NCBI GenBank assembly: GCA_018715825.1
Contig: DVKU01000050.1
Coordinates: 1-7,521 of the forward strand
Reading direction: 5' to 3'
Origin: Candidatus Avacholeplasma faecigallinarum
Lineage (GTDB): Bacteria > Bacillota_I > Bacilli_A > Acholeplasmatales > Anaeroplasmataceae
DNA: 7,521 nt
Part shown: positions 1 to 5,860 of the stretch, one piece after another
How the letters are laid out: the number at the start of each line of letters is the position of its first letter
Position numbering within the stretch: position 1 is the stretch's first letter
The notes under the pieces: model-generated
Database searches by the model: none
Seen by the model: only the letters and a program-made list of their open reading frames with translations
What the model was told of the DNA's origin: nothing
Made by a program: the position numbers and the translations under genes

Positions 1-356
1 TTTATGGTGATTCTGGAATTAAGGCTAAGCAAGATTTAGCTGTTAGTGTAAATATTAGTAATGATTCTTGGGATAAACAAACATATTGGAGTTATAATGT
101 TAAAAATGGTGTAAGTGAAGCTATAGATAAATTTTTAAATGGCGAGATGACTAATATTAATCTATCTGTTATTTATTTACCAACATATATAGAACACTAT
201 CAAGATAGTAAATTATCCCTTGCTATTTATGTAATGTTACCTGTGTATTTTGAAATTACAACATTAAAAGATGGTAAAATAGAAAGTGAAGCATTTAATA
301 ATATTTCAACACCAGCAATAAGCTTTACTGATAATAATTTACTTCCATCAGCTTAA
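1..356 (+). CDS. C-terminal part of an unrecognised protein (5' end outside window)
   Basis: The frame is open from position 3 to the TAA at 354-356 and gives about 117 residues, so this is the tail of a longer gene starting before the window. An internal ATG at 147 could be mistaken for a start, but it has no Shine-Dalgarno sequence and the frame upstream is uninterrupted, so I reject it. The visible protein is rich in Asn, Ser, Ile and Tyr and has alternating hydrophobic stretches (for example NLSVIYLPTYIEHY and LAIYVMLPVYFEITTL) that suggest beta strands. I see no membrane helix, catalytic motif, LPXTG signal or nucleotide-binding motif. I do not recognise the family. It is the last gene of its transcript, because a terminator begins at its stop codon, and it is probably unrelated in function to the translation cluster that follows. 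That the frame codes for protein is fairly sure; its role is unknown. Confidence 0.7.
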   Translation, partial: YGDSGIKAKQDLAVSVNISNDSWDKQTYWSYNVKNGVSEAIDKFLNGEMTNINLSVIYLPTYIEHYQDSKLSLAIYVMLPVYFEITTLKDGKIESEAFNNISTPAISFTDNNLLPSA

Positions 357-388
357 AACCTTTATTTTTAAAGGTTTTTCTTTTTTTT
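355..388 (+). terminator. Rho-independent terminator of the upstream unknown gene
   Basis: A 9-bp perfect stem (355-363 AAAACCTTT with 370-378 AAAGGTTTT) closes a 6-nt loop. It runs into a T-rich tract interrupted only by one C at 380 and ending at 388. The left arm uses the last two bases of the TAA stop codon, so there is almost no 3' untranslated region. The stem has only two G-C pairs, but the long T-tract makes it a convincing intrinsic terminator separating the upstream gene from rpsB. Confidence 0.85.
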
Positions 389-399
389 ATAAAAAGTGA

Positions 400-428
400 T
401 TGAAAAAAATATAAAAATATGATAATAT
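400..428 (+). promoter_or_regulatory. Promoter of the rpsB-tsf-pyrH-frr unit (extended -10)
   Basis: A -35 hexamer TTGAAA (400-405) and a -10 hexamer TAATAT (423-428) are separated by exactly 17 nt. A TG dinucleotide at 420-421 gives an extended -10 (TGnTAATAT). The spacer is A-rich. This is a strong housekeeping sigma-A type promoter by consensus. Transcription would start near 434-436, giving an rpsB leader of about 110 nt. It lies directly after the preceding terminator, as expected for the head of a new transcription unit. Confidence 0.85.
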
Positions 429-434
429 GTTAAA

Positions 435-544
435 GGCACAAATACACATGCTTTTGGAGCCTGCCGTCGTGTGCAAGTGAAATTGATGGAGGCAAGCGTT
501 GAAGAAGGCAGAGGACAAAACAAAAATAAAATGGAGGAAAAGAA
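435..544 (+). promoter_or_regulatory. rpsB 5' leader, candidate structured ribosomal-protein leader
   Basis: About 110 nt lie between the predicted transcription start and the rpsB ATG. The first 80 nt are clearly more GC-rich than the surrounding intergenic DNA, which suggests a constrained RNA. Hand pairing shows stem 1, 445-450 with 468-473 (CACATG/CGTGTG, one G-T), and a second pairing of its loop, 461-465 (CTGCC), with 507-511 (GGCAG), which together would form a pseudoknot. An alternative pairs 459-462 (GCCT) with 490-493 (AGGC). Autogenous regulation of rpsB-tsf by S2 through the leader is known in gammaproteobacteria. Extending that to this leader is inference, and I cannot match it to a named RNA family. 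The true Shine-Dalgarno sequence GGAGG is at 533-537, 7 nt before the ATG. Confidence 0.45.
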
Positions 545-1429
545 ATGTCTGAATCAGTAGTTTCAATGAAACAATTATTAGAGTCAGGTGTTCATTTTGG
601 ACATGCTACTCGTAGATGGAATCCAAAAATGGCAAAGTATATTTTTACTGCTAGAAATGGTATTTACATCATCGATTTGCAAAAAACTGCAAATGAAATT
701 GAAAAGGCTTATGCCGCTTTATTAAACATCGTTAAAGATGGTGGAAAGGTATTATTTGTTGGTACAAAAAAGCAAGCTCAAGAAGCTGTTAAGGAAGAAG
801 CAGAGCGTTGCGACCAATACTATGTTAACCAAAGATGGTTAGGTGGTACCTTAACTAACTTTAAAACAATTAGAAAAAGAATTAGCAAATTACAAAGTTT
901 ATATAAAATGGAAGAAGATGGCGAATTTGCAAAATTACCTAAGAAGGAAGTAATTAAGTTAATTGCTGAACGTGATAAGCTTGAGAAATTCTTAGGTGGT
1001 ATTAAGGAAATGAAAAAGGTTCCTGATGCATTATTCATCGTTGATCCTCGTAAAGAGCACAATGCTATTTTAGAGGCTCGTAAGTTAAATATCCCAGTAT
1101 TCGGTATTGTAGATACCAACTGTGATCCTGATGATGTTGATTATGTTATTCCAGCAAATGATGACGCTATTCGTGCTGTTAAATTAGTAACTTGGGTTAT
1201 GGGTAATGCTGTAATCGAGGCTAATGGTGGCGTTGTTGAGAAGTTTGAAGAAACAGAAGATGTTAATTTAACTGAGGAAATTCAAAAAGAAAAACCAGCT
1301 AGAGAAAACAAAACTGAAGAAAAGTCTGCTAAAAAGCCAGCTACAAAAAAAACAGCTCAAAAGAAAACTACTAAAAAGGTAGAAAATAAAGAAGAGGTTG
1401 TTGCTGAGGCACAACCTAAAGCAGAATAA
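545..1429 (+). CDS. rpsB: 30S ribosomal protein S2 (uS2)
   Basis: This is the small-subunit head protein S2, needed for S1 docking or mRNA binding in initiation, depending on lineage. The 294-residue product has both S2 hallmarks: an N-terminal block with [15 protein letters not shown] (residues 15-29) followed by [11 protein letters not shown], and a C-terminal block with [14 protein letters not shown] (162-175) and [11 protein letters not shown] (185-195). The central [12 protein letters not shown] (95-106) and the coiled-coil region around 107-158 are also typical. The start is fixed by GGAGG at 533-537 with a 7-nt gap. Family members are usually about 230-260 residues. Here the core ends near residue 235 and about 60 extra residues form a low-complexity Lys/Glu/Ala/Thr tail (about 236-294) with a histone-H1-like [14 protein letters not shown] run. 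Similar disordered tails are known in some Mollicutes and other S2 proteins. The gene leads the cluster, and tsf follows after 17 nt. Confidence 0.98.
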   Translation: MSESVVSMKQLLESGVHFGHATRRWNPKMAKYIFTARNGIYIIDLQKTANEIEKAYAALLNIVKDGGKVLFVGTKKQAQEAVKEEAERCDQYYVNQRWLGGTLTNFKTIRKRISKLQSLYKMEEDGEFAKLPKKEVIKLIAERDKLEKFLGGIKEMKKVPDALFIVDPRKEHNAILEARKLNIPVFGIVDTNCDPDDVDYVIPANDDAIRAVKLVTWVMGNAVIEANGGVVEKFEETEDVNLTEEIQKEKPARENKTEEKSAKKPATKKTAQKKTTKKVENKEEVVAEAQPKAE

Positions 1430-1446
1430 TATACGGAGGGAAAATT

Positions 1447-2355
1447 ATGGCAAATATTACAGCATCAATGGTAAAAGAATTACGTGAAAAGACATCTGCA
1501 GGTATGCTAGATTGCAAGAAAGCATTAACTGAAACTAATGGCGATATGGAAGCTGCAGTAACTTGGTTACGTGAAAGAGGAATTGCAAAAGCTGTAAAAA
1601 AAGAAGGAGCAGTAGCTGCAGAAGGTTTATGCTCTTATGCAATTTCTGGAAATAAATGTGTAGTATTTGAGTTAAATTCACAAACTGATTTCGTTGCTCA
1701 AAATGCTAAGTTCATTGCATTATTAGATCAAGTTGGTAAGTATTTAGTAAATTCAAATGCTAAAAGTACAGAAGAGGCTTTAGCAATAGATTGCGATGGA
1801 AAAACTTTAGAAACTGTTATTTTAGAGGCTTCAGGTGTAATTGGAGAAAAGATTTCTTTACGTCGTGTTACAGTTTTAGAAAAAACTGACTCTCAAACAT
1901 TTGGTGCTTATAAGCATATGGGTGGCCGTATTGTTTCTATAGTTATTCTAGATGGTGGCTCTGAAGAAGTTGCTAAGGATATTGCTATGCACATTGCCGC
2001 TTTAAATCCAAAATATGTATCTAAAAATGATATTCCAGCTGATGTTATAGCTAAAGAAAAAGAGGTTATTTTAGCTGCAGCTTTAAATGAAAATGCTCAA
2101 TCAGCTAAACCAAAACCAGAACAAATTATTGAAGATAAGATTGTTCCAGGTCGTTTAGATAAGAGTTTAAAGGAAATTTGTTTATTATCTCAAGCATTCG
2201 TTAAGAATCCAGATCAAACTGTTGAGGCACATGTTCATGCTGCTAAAGCAGAGGTTAAAACATTCTTACGTCTTGAGGTTGGCGAAGGAATTGAAAAACA
2301 AGTTAATGATTTCGCAGCTGAAGTAGCAGCTCAATCTGCCGCTTTTAATAAATAA
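1447..2355 (+). CDS. tsf: Elongation factor Ts
   Basis: EF-Ts is the cytoplasmic guanine nucleotide exchange factor that recycles EF-Tu from its GDP-bound to its GTP-bound form. The 302-residue product begins with the UBA-like N-terminal domain: VKELREKTSAGMLDCKKAL (9-27) and GDMEAAVTWLRERGIAKA (32-49). This is followed by the EF-Tu contact motif TDFVAQN (80-86), where TDF inserts near the EF-Tu magnesium site. The core continues with a second subdomain, including the AMHIAALNPKYV and VPGRLDKSLKEICLLSQAFVKNPDQTV blocks. Length is normal to slightly long for the family. GGAGGG at 1435-1440, 6 nt from the ATG, fixes the start. It lies 17 nt after rpsB, so the two are co-transcribed. A hairpin directly follows the stop and probably reduces transcription into pyrH. 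Confidence 0.98.
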   Translation: MANITASMVKELREKTSAGMLDCKKALTETNGDMEAAVTWLRERGIAKAVKKEGAVAAEGLCSYAISGNKCVVFELNSQTDFVAQNAKFIALLDQVGKYLVNSNAKSTEEALAIDCDGKTLETVILEASGVIGEKISLRRVTVLEKTDSQTFGAYKHMGGRIVSIVILDGGSEEVAKDIAMHIAALNPKYVSKNDIPADVIAKEKEVILAAALNENAQSAKPKPEQIIEDKIVPGRLDKSLKEICLLSQAFVKNPDQTVEAHVHAAKAEVKTFLRLEVGEGIEKQVNDFAAEVAAQSAAFNK

Positions 2356-2358
2356 TTT

Positions 2359-2388
2359 ATAGGGGAGGCTTTTTGCTTCCCCTATTTT
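2359..2388 (+). terminator. Intergenic hairpin after tsf, probable partial terminator
   Basis: An 11-bp stem (2359-2369 with 2375-2385, one G-T pair) closes a TTTTT loop and contains a run of four consecutive G-C pairs, so it should be stable. Only four T residues (2385-2388) follow before AAAAG, a weak release tract. I see no convincing promoter between the hairpin and pyrH at 2410, so pyrH and frr most likely rely on read-through. The hairpin may therefore set the ratio of S2/EF-Ts to UMP kinase/RRF expression, or protect the 3' end of processed rpsB-tsf mRNA. Confidence 0.7.
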
Positions 2389-2397
2389 AAAAGTTAA

Positions 2398-3120
<723 letters not shown>

Positions 3121-3128
3121 GAGGAAAT

Positions 3129-3680
3129 ATGGAAGAACTAGAAATGCTTCTTTTAGAAGGCGAAGAAAAAATGGATAAATCTATTCAAGCATATGAGCGT
3201 GAACTTGCCACTGTTCGTACAGGTAGAGCTAATGCTTCTTTACTAGATAATATACAAATTGAGTATTATGGCGTAATGACACCTATAAAACAAATATCAT
3301 CTATTTCTATTCCAGAGGCTAATCAATTATACATTAAGCCCTATGATAAGTCATCAATGAAGGCTATTGAAACTGCAATTTTAGCATCTCCACTTGGATT
3401 AACACCTCAATCAGATGGAAATGGTGTTCGTCTAGTGTTACCAAAAATGACAGAGGAACGTCGTAGAGAGTTAGTTAAATTAGTTGGTAAGATGGAAGAG
3501 CAAGCCAAAGTTAATATTAGAAATATACGTCGTGACATCAATGATGATATTAAGAAGCTTGATTTACCTGAAGATGAGGAAAAAGCAAATCTTGATGATG
3601 TTCAAAAAATTACAGATAAAAAAATAAATTCGATTGAACAAATTACAGCATCAAAGAATAATGAATTAATGGCAATATAA
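3129..3680 (+). CDS. frr: Ribosome recycling factor
   Basis: RRF acts with EF-G to split post-termination ribosomes. The 183-residue product matches the usual length of about 185. Domain I three-helix parts flank the small domain II. ATVRTGRANASLLD (27-40) carries the conserved arginines; IEYYGVMTPIKQISSISIPEANQLYIKPYDKSSMKAIETAI covers the beta domain; LTPQSDGNGVRLVLPKMTEERRRELVKLV (91-119) and the RNIRRDINDDIKKL block (131-144) are characteristic, as is the C-terminal DEEKANLDDVQKITD. AGGAGG at 3119-3124, overlapping the TAG of pyrH, lies only 4 nt from the ATG at 3129. This is slightly close, but the resulting N-terminus aligns with known RRFs to within about two residues. The gene ends the first transcription unit at a strong terminator. 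Confidence 0.98.
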   Translation: MEELEMLLLEGEEKMDKSIQAYERELATVRTGRANASLLDNIQIEYYGVMTPIKQISSISIPEANQLYIKPYDKSSMKAIETAILASPLGLTPQSDGNGVRLVLPKMTEERRRELVKLVGKMEEQAKVNIRNIRRDINDDIKKLDLPEDEEKANLDDVQKITDKKINSIEQITASKNNELMAI

Positions 3681-3685
3681 TAATG

Positions 3686-3715
3686 AAATCTAGCAGTTTT
3701 TTTGCTAGATTTTTT
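3686..3715 (+). terminator. Rho-independent terminator after frr
   Basis: A 10-bp perfect stem (3686-3695 AAATCTAGCA with 3703-3712) encloses a 7-nt loop and runs into a T6 tract (3710-3715). Flanking TAATAAT (3678-3684) and ATTATTA sequence could extend the stem imperfectly. This is a good intrinsic terminator ending the rpsB-tsf-pyrH-frr unit. The following promoter is only a few bases away. Confidence 0.9.
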
Positions 3716-3725
3716 ATTATTATAA

Positions 3726-3734
3726 TGCTATAAT
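3726..3734 (+). promoter_or_regulatory. Extended -10 promoter of cdsA-dxr-rseP
   Basis: TGCTATAAT (3726-3734) is a perfect extended -10 element with a consensus TATAAT hexamer (3729-3734). A second TATAAT lies at 3721-3726. No good -35 exists at 16-18 nt: the 17-nt position (3706-3711) reads TAGATT and falls within the terminator's right arm. An extended -10 can compensate for this. The predicted start is near 3740, giving a short leader of about 30 nt to the cdsA ATG. It is the only plausible promoter after the frr terminator. Confidence 0.65.
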
Positions 3735-3759
3735 ATAACATAGATTTTATGCAATATAT

Positions 3760-3770
3760 GGAGGTATAAA
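3760..3770 (+). promoter_or_regulatory. Strong Shine-Dalgarno site of cdsA, part of a repeated 18-mer
   Basis: GGAGG at 3760-3764 with a 6-nt gap sets the cdsA start. The surrounding 18 nt (3757-3774) are identical to 3'-terminal dxr sequence at 5843-5860 that serves rseP, so the first and third genes of this unit share the same ribosome binding site, spacer and start context. Confidence 0.75.
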
Positions 3771-4715
3771 ATGAAAACTAGAATTATTACTTCAATTCTA
3801 TTGTGTATCATTTTAATCCCAGTAGTAATTGTTCCACAATTAGTTACTGTTTTTGAAATGTTGGTAATTTTATTTACCATTTTAGCTTCAATAGAAGTTT
3901 TAAATATGTTTGATAAACAAAAGAAAATGCCATTAGGCATCAAAATATTAAGCGTAATTATGACATTGGCTTTATATTCATCTATAATAGATAGCTTTGC
4001 AATTTGTAGCAATACCTTAGTAGTTAGAGTCTTAAATCTTGTAGGATTTCAGTTAAGTATGTATTTAACATTAGCTATTATTTTCCTTTGTCTAATTTCT
4101 TGCATGATTTTTGTTCATGATTTTGATGCTTCTGATGTTGGAAAATGTTTTACAGAGGTTTTGTATATAGGAATTAGTTTTGCATCATTTACGATATTAC
4201 GTTCTTATGGTATTCGCTTTATTATTTATCTTTTAATGATCACTGTTGCGACAGATGTATTTGCCTTAGTATTTGGAATTAATTTTGGTAAACATAAAAT
4301 GGCTCCTACTATTTCTCCTAAAAAATCTTGGGAGGGAGCAATAGGTGGAACTGCTGTAGCATTAGTTATTGGCTTTTTATTTTTATTCTTTTATCCATAT
4401 ATGGCTCCTGCCTTTCATGATGGTAATAATTTAAATTTCTTTGCTGGAGTTTTTGAGTATGAATTTTTTTCAAAGGCTGGCTTGGTAATTTTTATGATTT
4501 TATTAACATTGTGTATGTCAATATGTTCACAAATTGGTGACTTAGTAGCCTCTAAAATGAAAAGAACATATGGAATTAAAGATTTTTCAAATATTTTTCC
4601 AGGTCATGGTGGAGTGCTAGATCGCTTTGATTCAGCCTTATTTACATCAACAATTTTCTTAGTATTTTTACAGGTAGGAACTATAGTTTTCCCTATTTTA
4701 TTGGGGGCTATATGA
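3771..4715 (+). CDS. cdsA: Phosphatidate cytidylyltransferase (CDP-diacylglycerol synthase)
   Basis: CdsA is an integral membrane enzyme that converts phosphatidic acid and CTP to CDP-diacylglycerol, the precursor of phosphatidylglycerol and related phospholipids. The 314-residue product carries the complete family signature at 261-287, SKMKR-TYG-IKD-FSN-IFPGHGGVLDRFD, including the metal-binding aspartates. An upstream block TDVFALVFGINFGKHKMAPTISPKKSWEGAIGG (161-193) is also typical. Hydrophobic segments lie at about 5-21, 24-44, 56-75, 93-115, 129-145, 149-170, 193-212, 236-256 and 289-312, although two of these flank or enter conserved loops. It is somewhat longer than many homologues (about 260-285), mostly in the membrane-rich N-terminal half. 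It starts its own unit after the frr terminator. Its TGA overlaps the dxr ATG by 4 nt (ATGA, 4712-4715), indicating translational coupling. Confidence 0.96.
   Translation: MKTRIITSILLCIILIPVVIVPQLVTVFEMLVILFTILASIEVLNMFDKQKKMPLGIKILSVIMTLALYSSIIDSFAICSNTLVVRVLNLVGFQLSMYLTLAIIFLCLISCMIFVHDFDASDVGKCFTEVLYIGISFASFTILRSYGIRFIIYLLMITVATDVFALVFGINFGKHKMAPTISPKKSWEGAIGGTAVALVIGFLFLFFYPYMAPAFHDGNNLNFFAGVFEYEFFSKAGLVIFMILLTLCMSICSQIGDLVASKMKRTYGIKDFSNIFPGHGGVLDRFDSALFTSTIFLVFLQVGTIVFPILLGAI
4703..4707 (+). promoter_or_regulatory. Weak G-run ribosome binding site of dxr
   Basis: The only purine-rich element before the dxr ATG at 4712 is a GGGGG run, 4 nt away and inside the end of cdsA. It is a poorer match than the GGAGG sites of every other gene here. 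Expression of dxr therefore probably depends on ribosomes finishing cdsA at the ATGA overlap. The start itself is well supported, because the NADPH-binding motif begins at residue 8. Confidence 0.5.
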
Positions 4716-5860
4716 GATATTTATACATATTAGGTGCCTGTGGCTCTATAGGAAGTCAAACATTAGATATTGTAAGAGATAATCCCCAAGATTTTAAAGT
4801 AGTAGGTATGTCTGTAGGGTCAAATTTAGAAATTGCTAAAAAATATATTGAGGAATTTAAACCAGAAATTGTATGCTTTAGGAAAAAAGAGCATATATTT
4901 AAGATAAGCTATGATGCTAAGATAGTATATGGTGATTGTGGTTTAATTGAGATATCAAGATATCATAAATATGATAATGAATATTTAGTGAATGCTTTAG
5001 TTGGTATTTCAGGTTTGATGCCAACAGTAGAGGCTATTAAATGCCATAAGACTATTTGCTTAGCTAATAAAGAAACCTTAGTCGTAGCTGGTGATATCAT
5101 AAAATCTTTGGTTAAGGAATATAATGTTAGTTTAATTCCTATTGATTCAGAGCATTCTGCCATTTTACAATGCTTATCAGGAGAAGATAAAAAAGAGGTA
5201 AAAAGATTAATAATTACAGCCAGTGGAGGTTCGTTTAGAGATAAGTCACGTAGTGAATTATTAAATGTTACCAAAGAGGATGCTCTTAAGCATCCAAATT
5301 GGCACATGGGTAGTAAAATTACTATCGATAGTGCAACGATGATGAATAAGGGTTTTGAGGTAATCGAGGCTTATTATTTATTTGATATCGATTATAAGCA
5401 TATTGATACTATATTACATCCTCAAAGTATTGTTCATTCCATGGTAGAATTTAAAGATGGTACAATTAAGGCCGAAATAGGGACTGCAGATATGCATACT
5501 CCTATAAGCTTTGCTTTATATTATCCGTCTCATAATCTTAAAGCAAGTAATTATTTAGATTTATTAAATTTAAATCTTAATTTTAAAGAATTATCTTTTG
5601 ATAGGTATCCTTGTTTAAAGTATGCCTATATGGCTTTAGAAAAGGGTGGAATATATTTAGCAGTTTTAAATGCTGCAAATGAGGCTGCTGTATATTTGTT
5701 TTTACATGATAAAATTTCCTTTTTAAAAATTGAAGAGATTATATATCAGGAACTTACAAATCCTAATTATGAGAAGTATCAATATTGTTTAGATAATATA
5801 TTACAAGTAAGTAATATGATAGTAAACAAGATCTTATTAGACTATGGAGGTATAAAATGA
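4712..5860 (+). CDS. dxr: 1-deoxy-D-xylulose 5-phosphate reductoisomerase
   Basis: DXR rearranges and reduces 1-deoxy-D-xylulose 5-phosphate to 2-C-methyl-D-erythritol 4-phosphate with NADPH, the first committed step of the MEP isoprenoid pathway. The 382-residue length is normal. The N-terminal Rossmann motif is LGACGSIGSQTLDIV (7-21); most homologues have Ser or Thr followed by Gly where Cys10-Gly11 is seen. ANKETLVVAG (118-127) follows. The metal ligands are Asp145 and Glu147 in PIDSEHSAI (143-151) and Glu216 in MMNKGFE (210-216). The substrate-binding ASGGSFR (170-176), HPNWHMGSKITIDSAT (194-209) and LHPQSIVHSMVEF (235-247) are all present, as is LNAANEAAVYLFL near the C-terminus. All catalytic residues appear intact. 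It overlaps cdsA by 4 nt and rseP by 4 nt. Its last codons (Gly-Gly-Ile-Lys) double as the ribosome binding site of rseP. Confidence 0.97.
   Translation: MRYLYILGACGSIGSQTLDIVRDNPQDFKVVGMSVGSNLEIAKKYIEEFKPEIVCFRKKEHIFKISYDAKIVYGDCGLIEISRYHKYDNEYLVNALVGISGLMPTVEAIKCHKTICLANKETLVVAGDIIKSLVKEYNVSLIPIDSEHSAILQCLSGEDKKEVKRLIITASGGSFRDKSRSELLNVTKEDALKHPNWHMGSKITIDSATMMNKGFEVIEAYYLFDIDYKHIDTILHPQSIVHSMVEFKDGTIKAEIGTADMHTPISFALYYPSHNLKASNYLDLLNLNLNFKELSFDRYPCLKYAYMALEKGGIYLAVLNAANEAAVYLFLHDKISFLKIEEIIYQELTNPNYEKYQYCLDNILQVSNMIVNKILLDYGGIK
5843..5860 (+). repeat. Copy 2 of the 18-nt ribosome-binding/start repeat
   Basis: These 18 nt are identical to 3757-3774 before cdsA and run from four bases before the GGAG core through ATGA. 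Here they also encode the last residues of DXR. The match ends exactly at 18 nt on both sides. It may reflect a favoured strong initiation site or a duplication; sequence alone cannot tell. Confidence 0.5.

Noticed and set aside
147..356. Stand-alone 69-residue gene starting at the ATG at 147
   Set aside because: The same frame is open back to the start of the window and there is no ribosome binding site before 147, so this is the internal part of a longer gene.
435..544. T-box or metabolite riboswitch in the rpsB leader
   Set aside because: I find no T-box sequence and no followed terminator in the leader, and a riboswitch is unexpected before rpsB; a ribosomal-protein leader fits better.
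820..1119. Minus-strand open frame inside rpsB
   Set aside because: It lies entirely opposite conserved S2 coding sequence and shows no recognisable protein features; it is a shadow frame.
3728..4012. Minus-strand open frame opposite the start of cdsA
   Set aside because: It is hydrophobic only because it mirrors membrane-helix codons, and it would run across the cdsA promoter.
4963..5307. Minus-strand open frame inside dxr
   Set aside because: It is opposite the catalytic region of DXR and has no family signal of its own.
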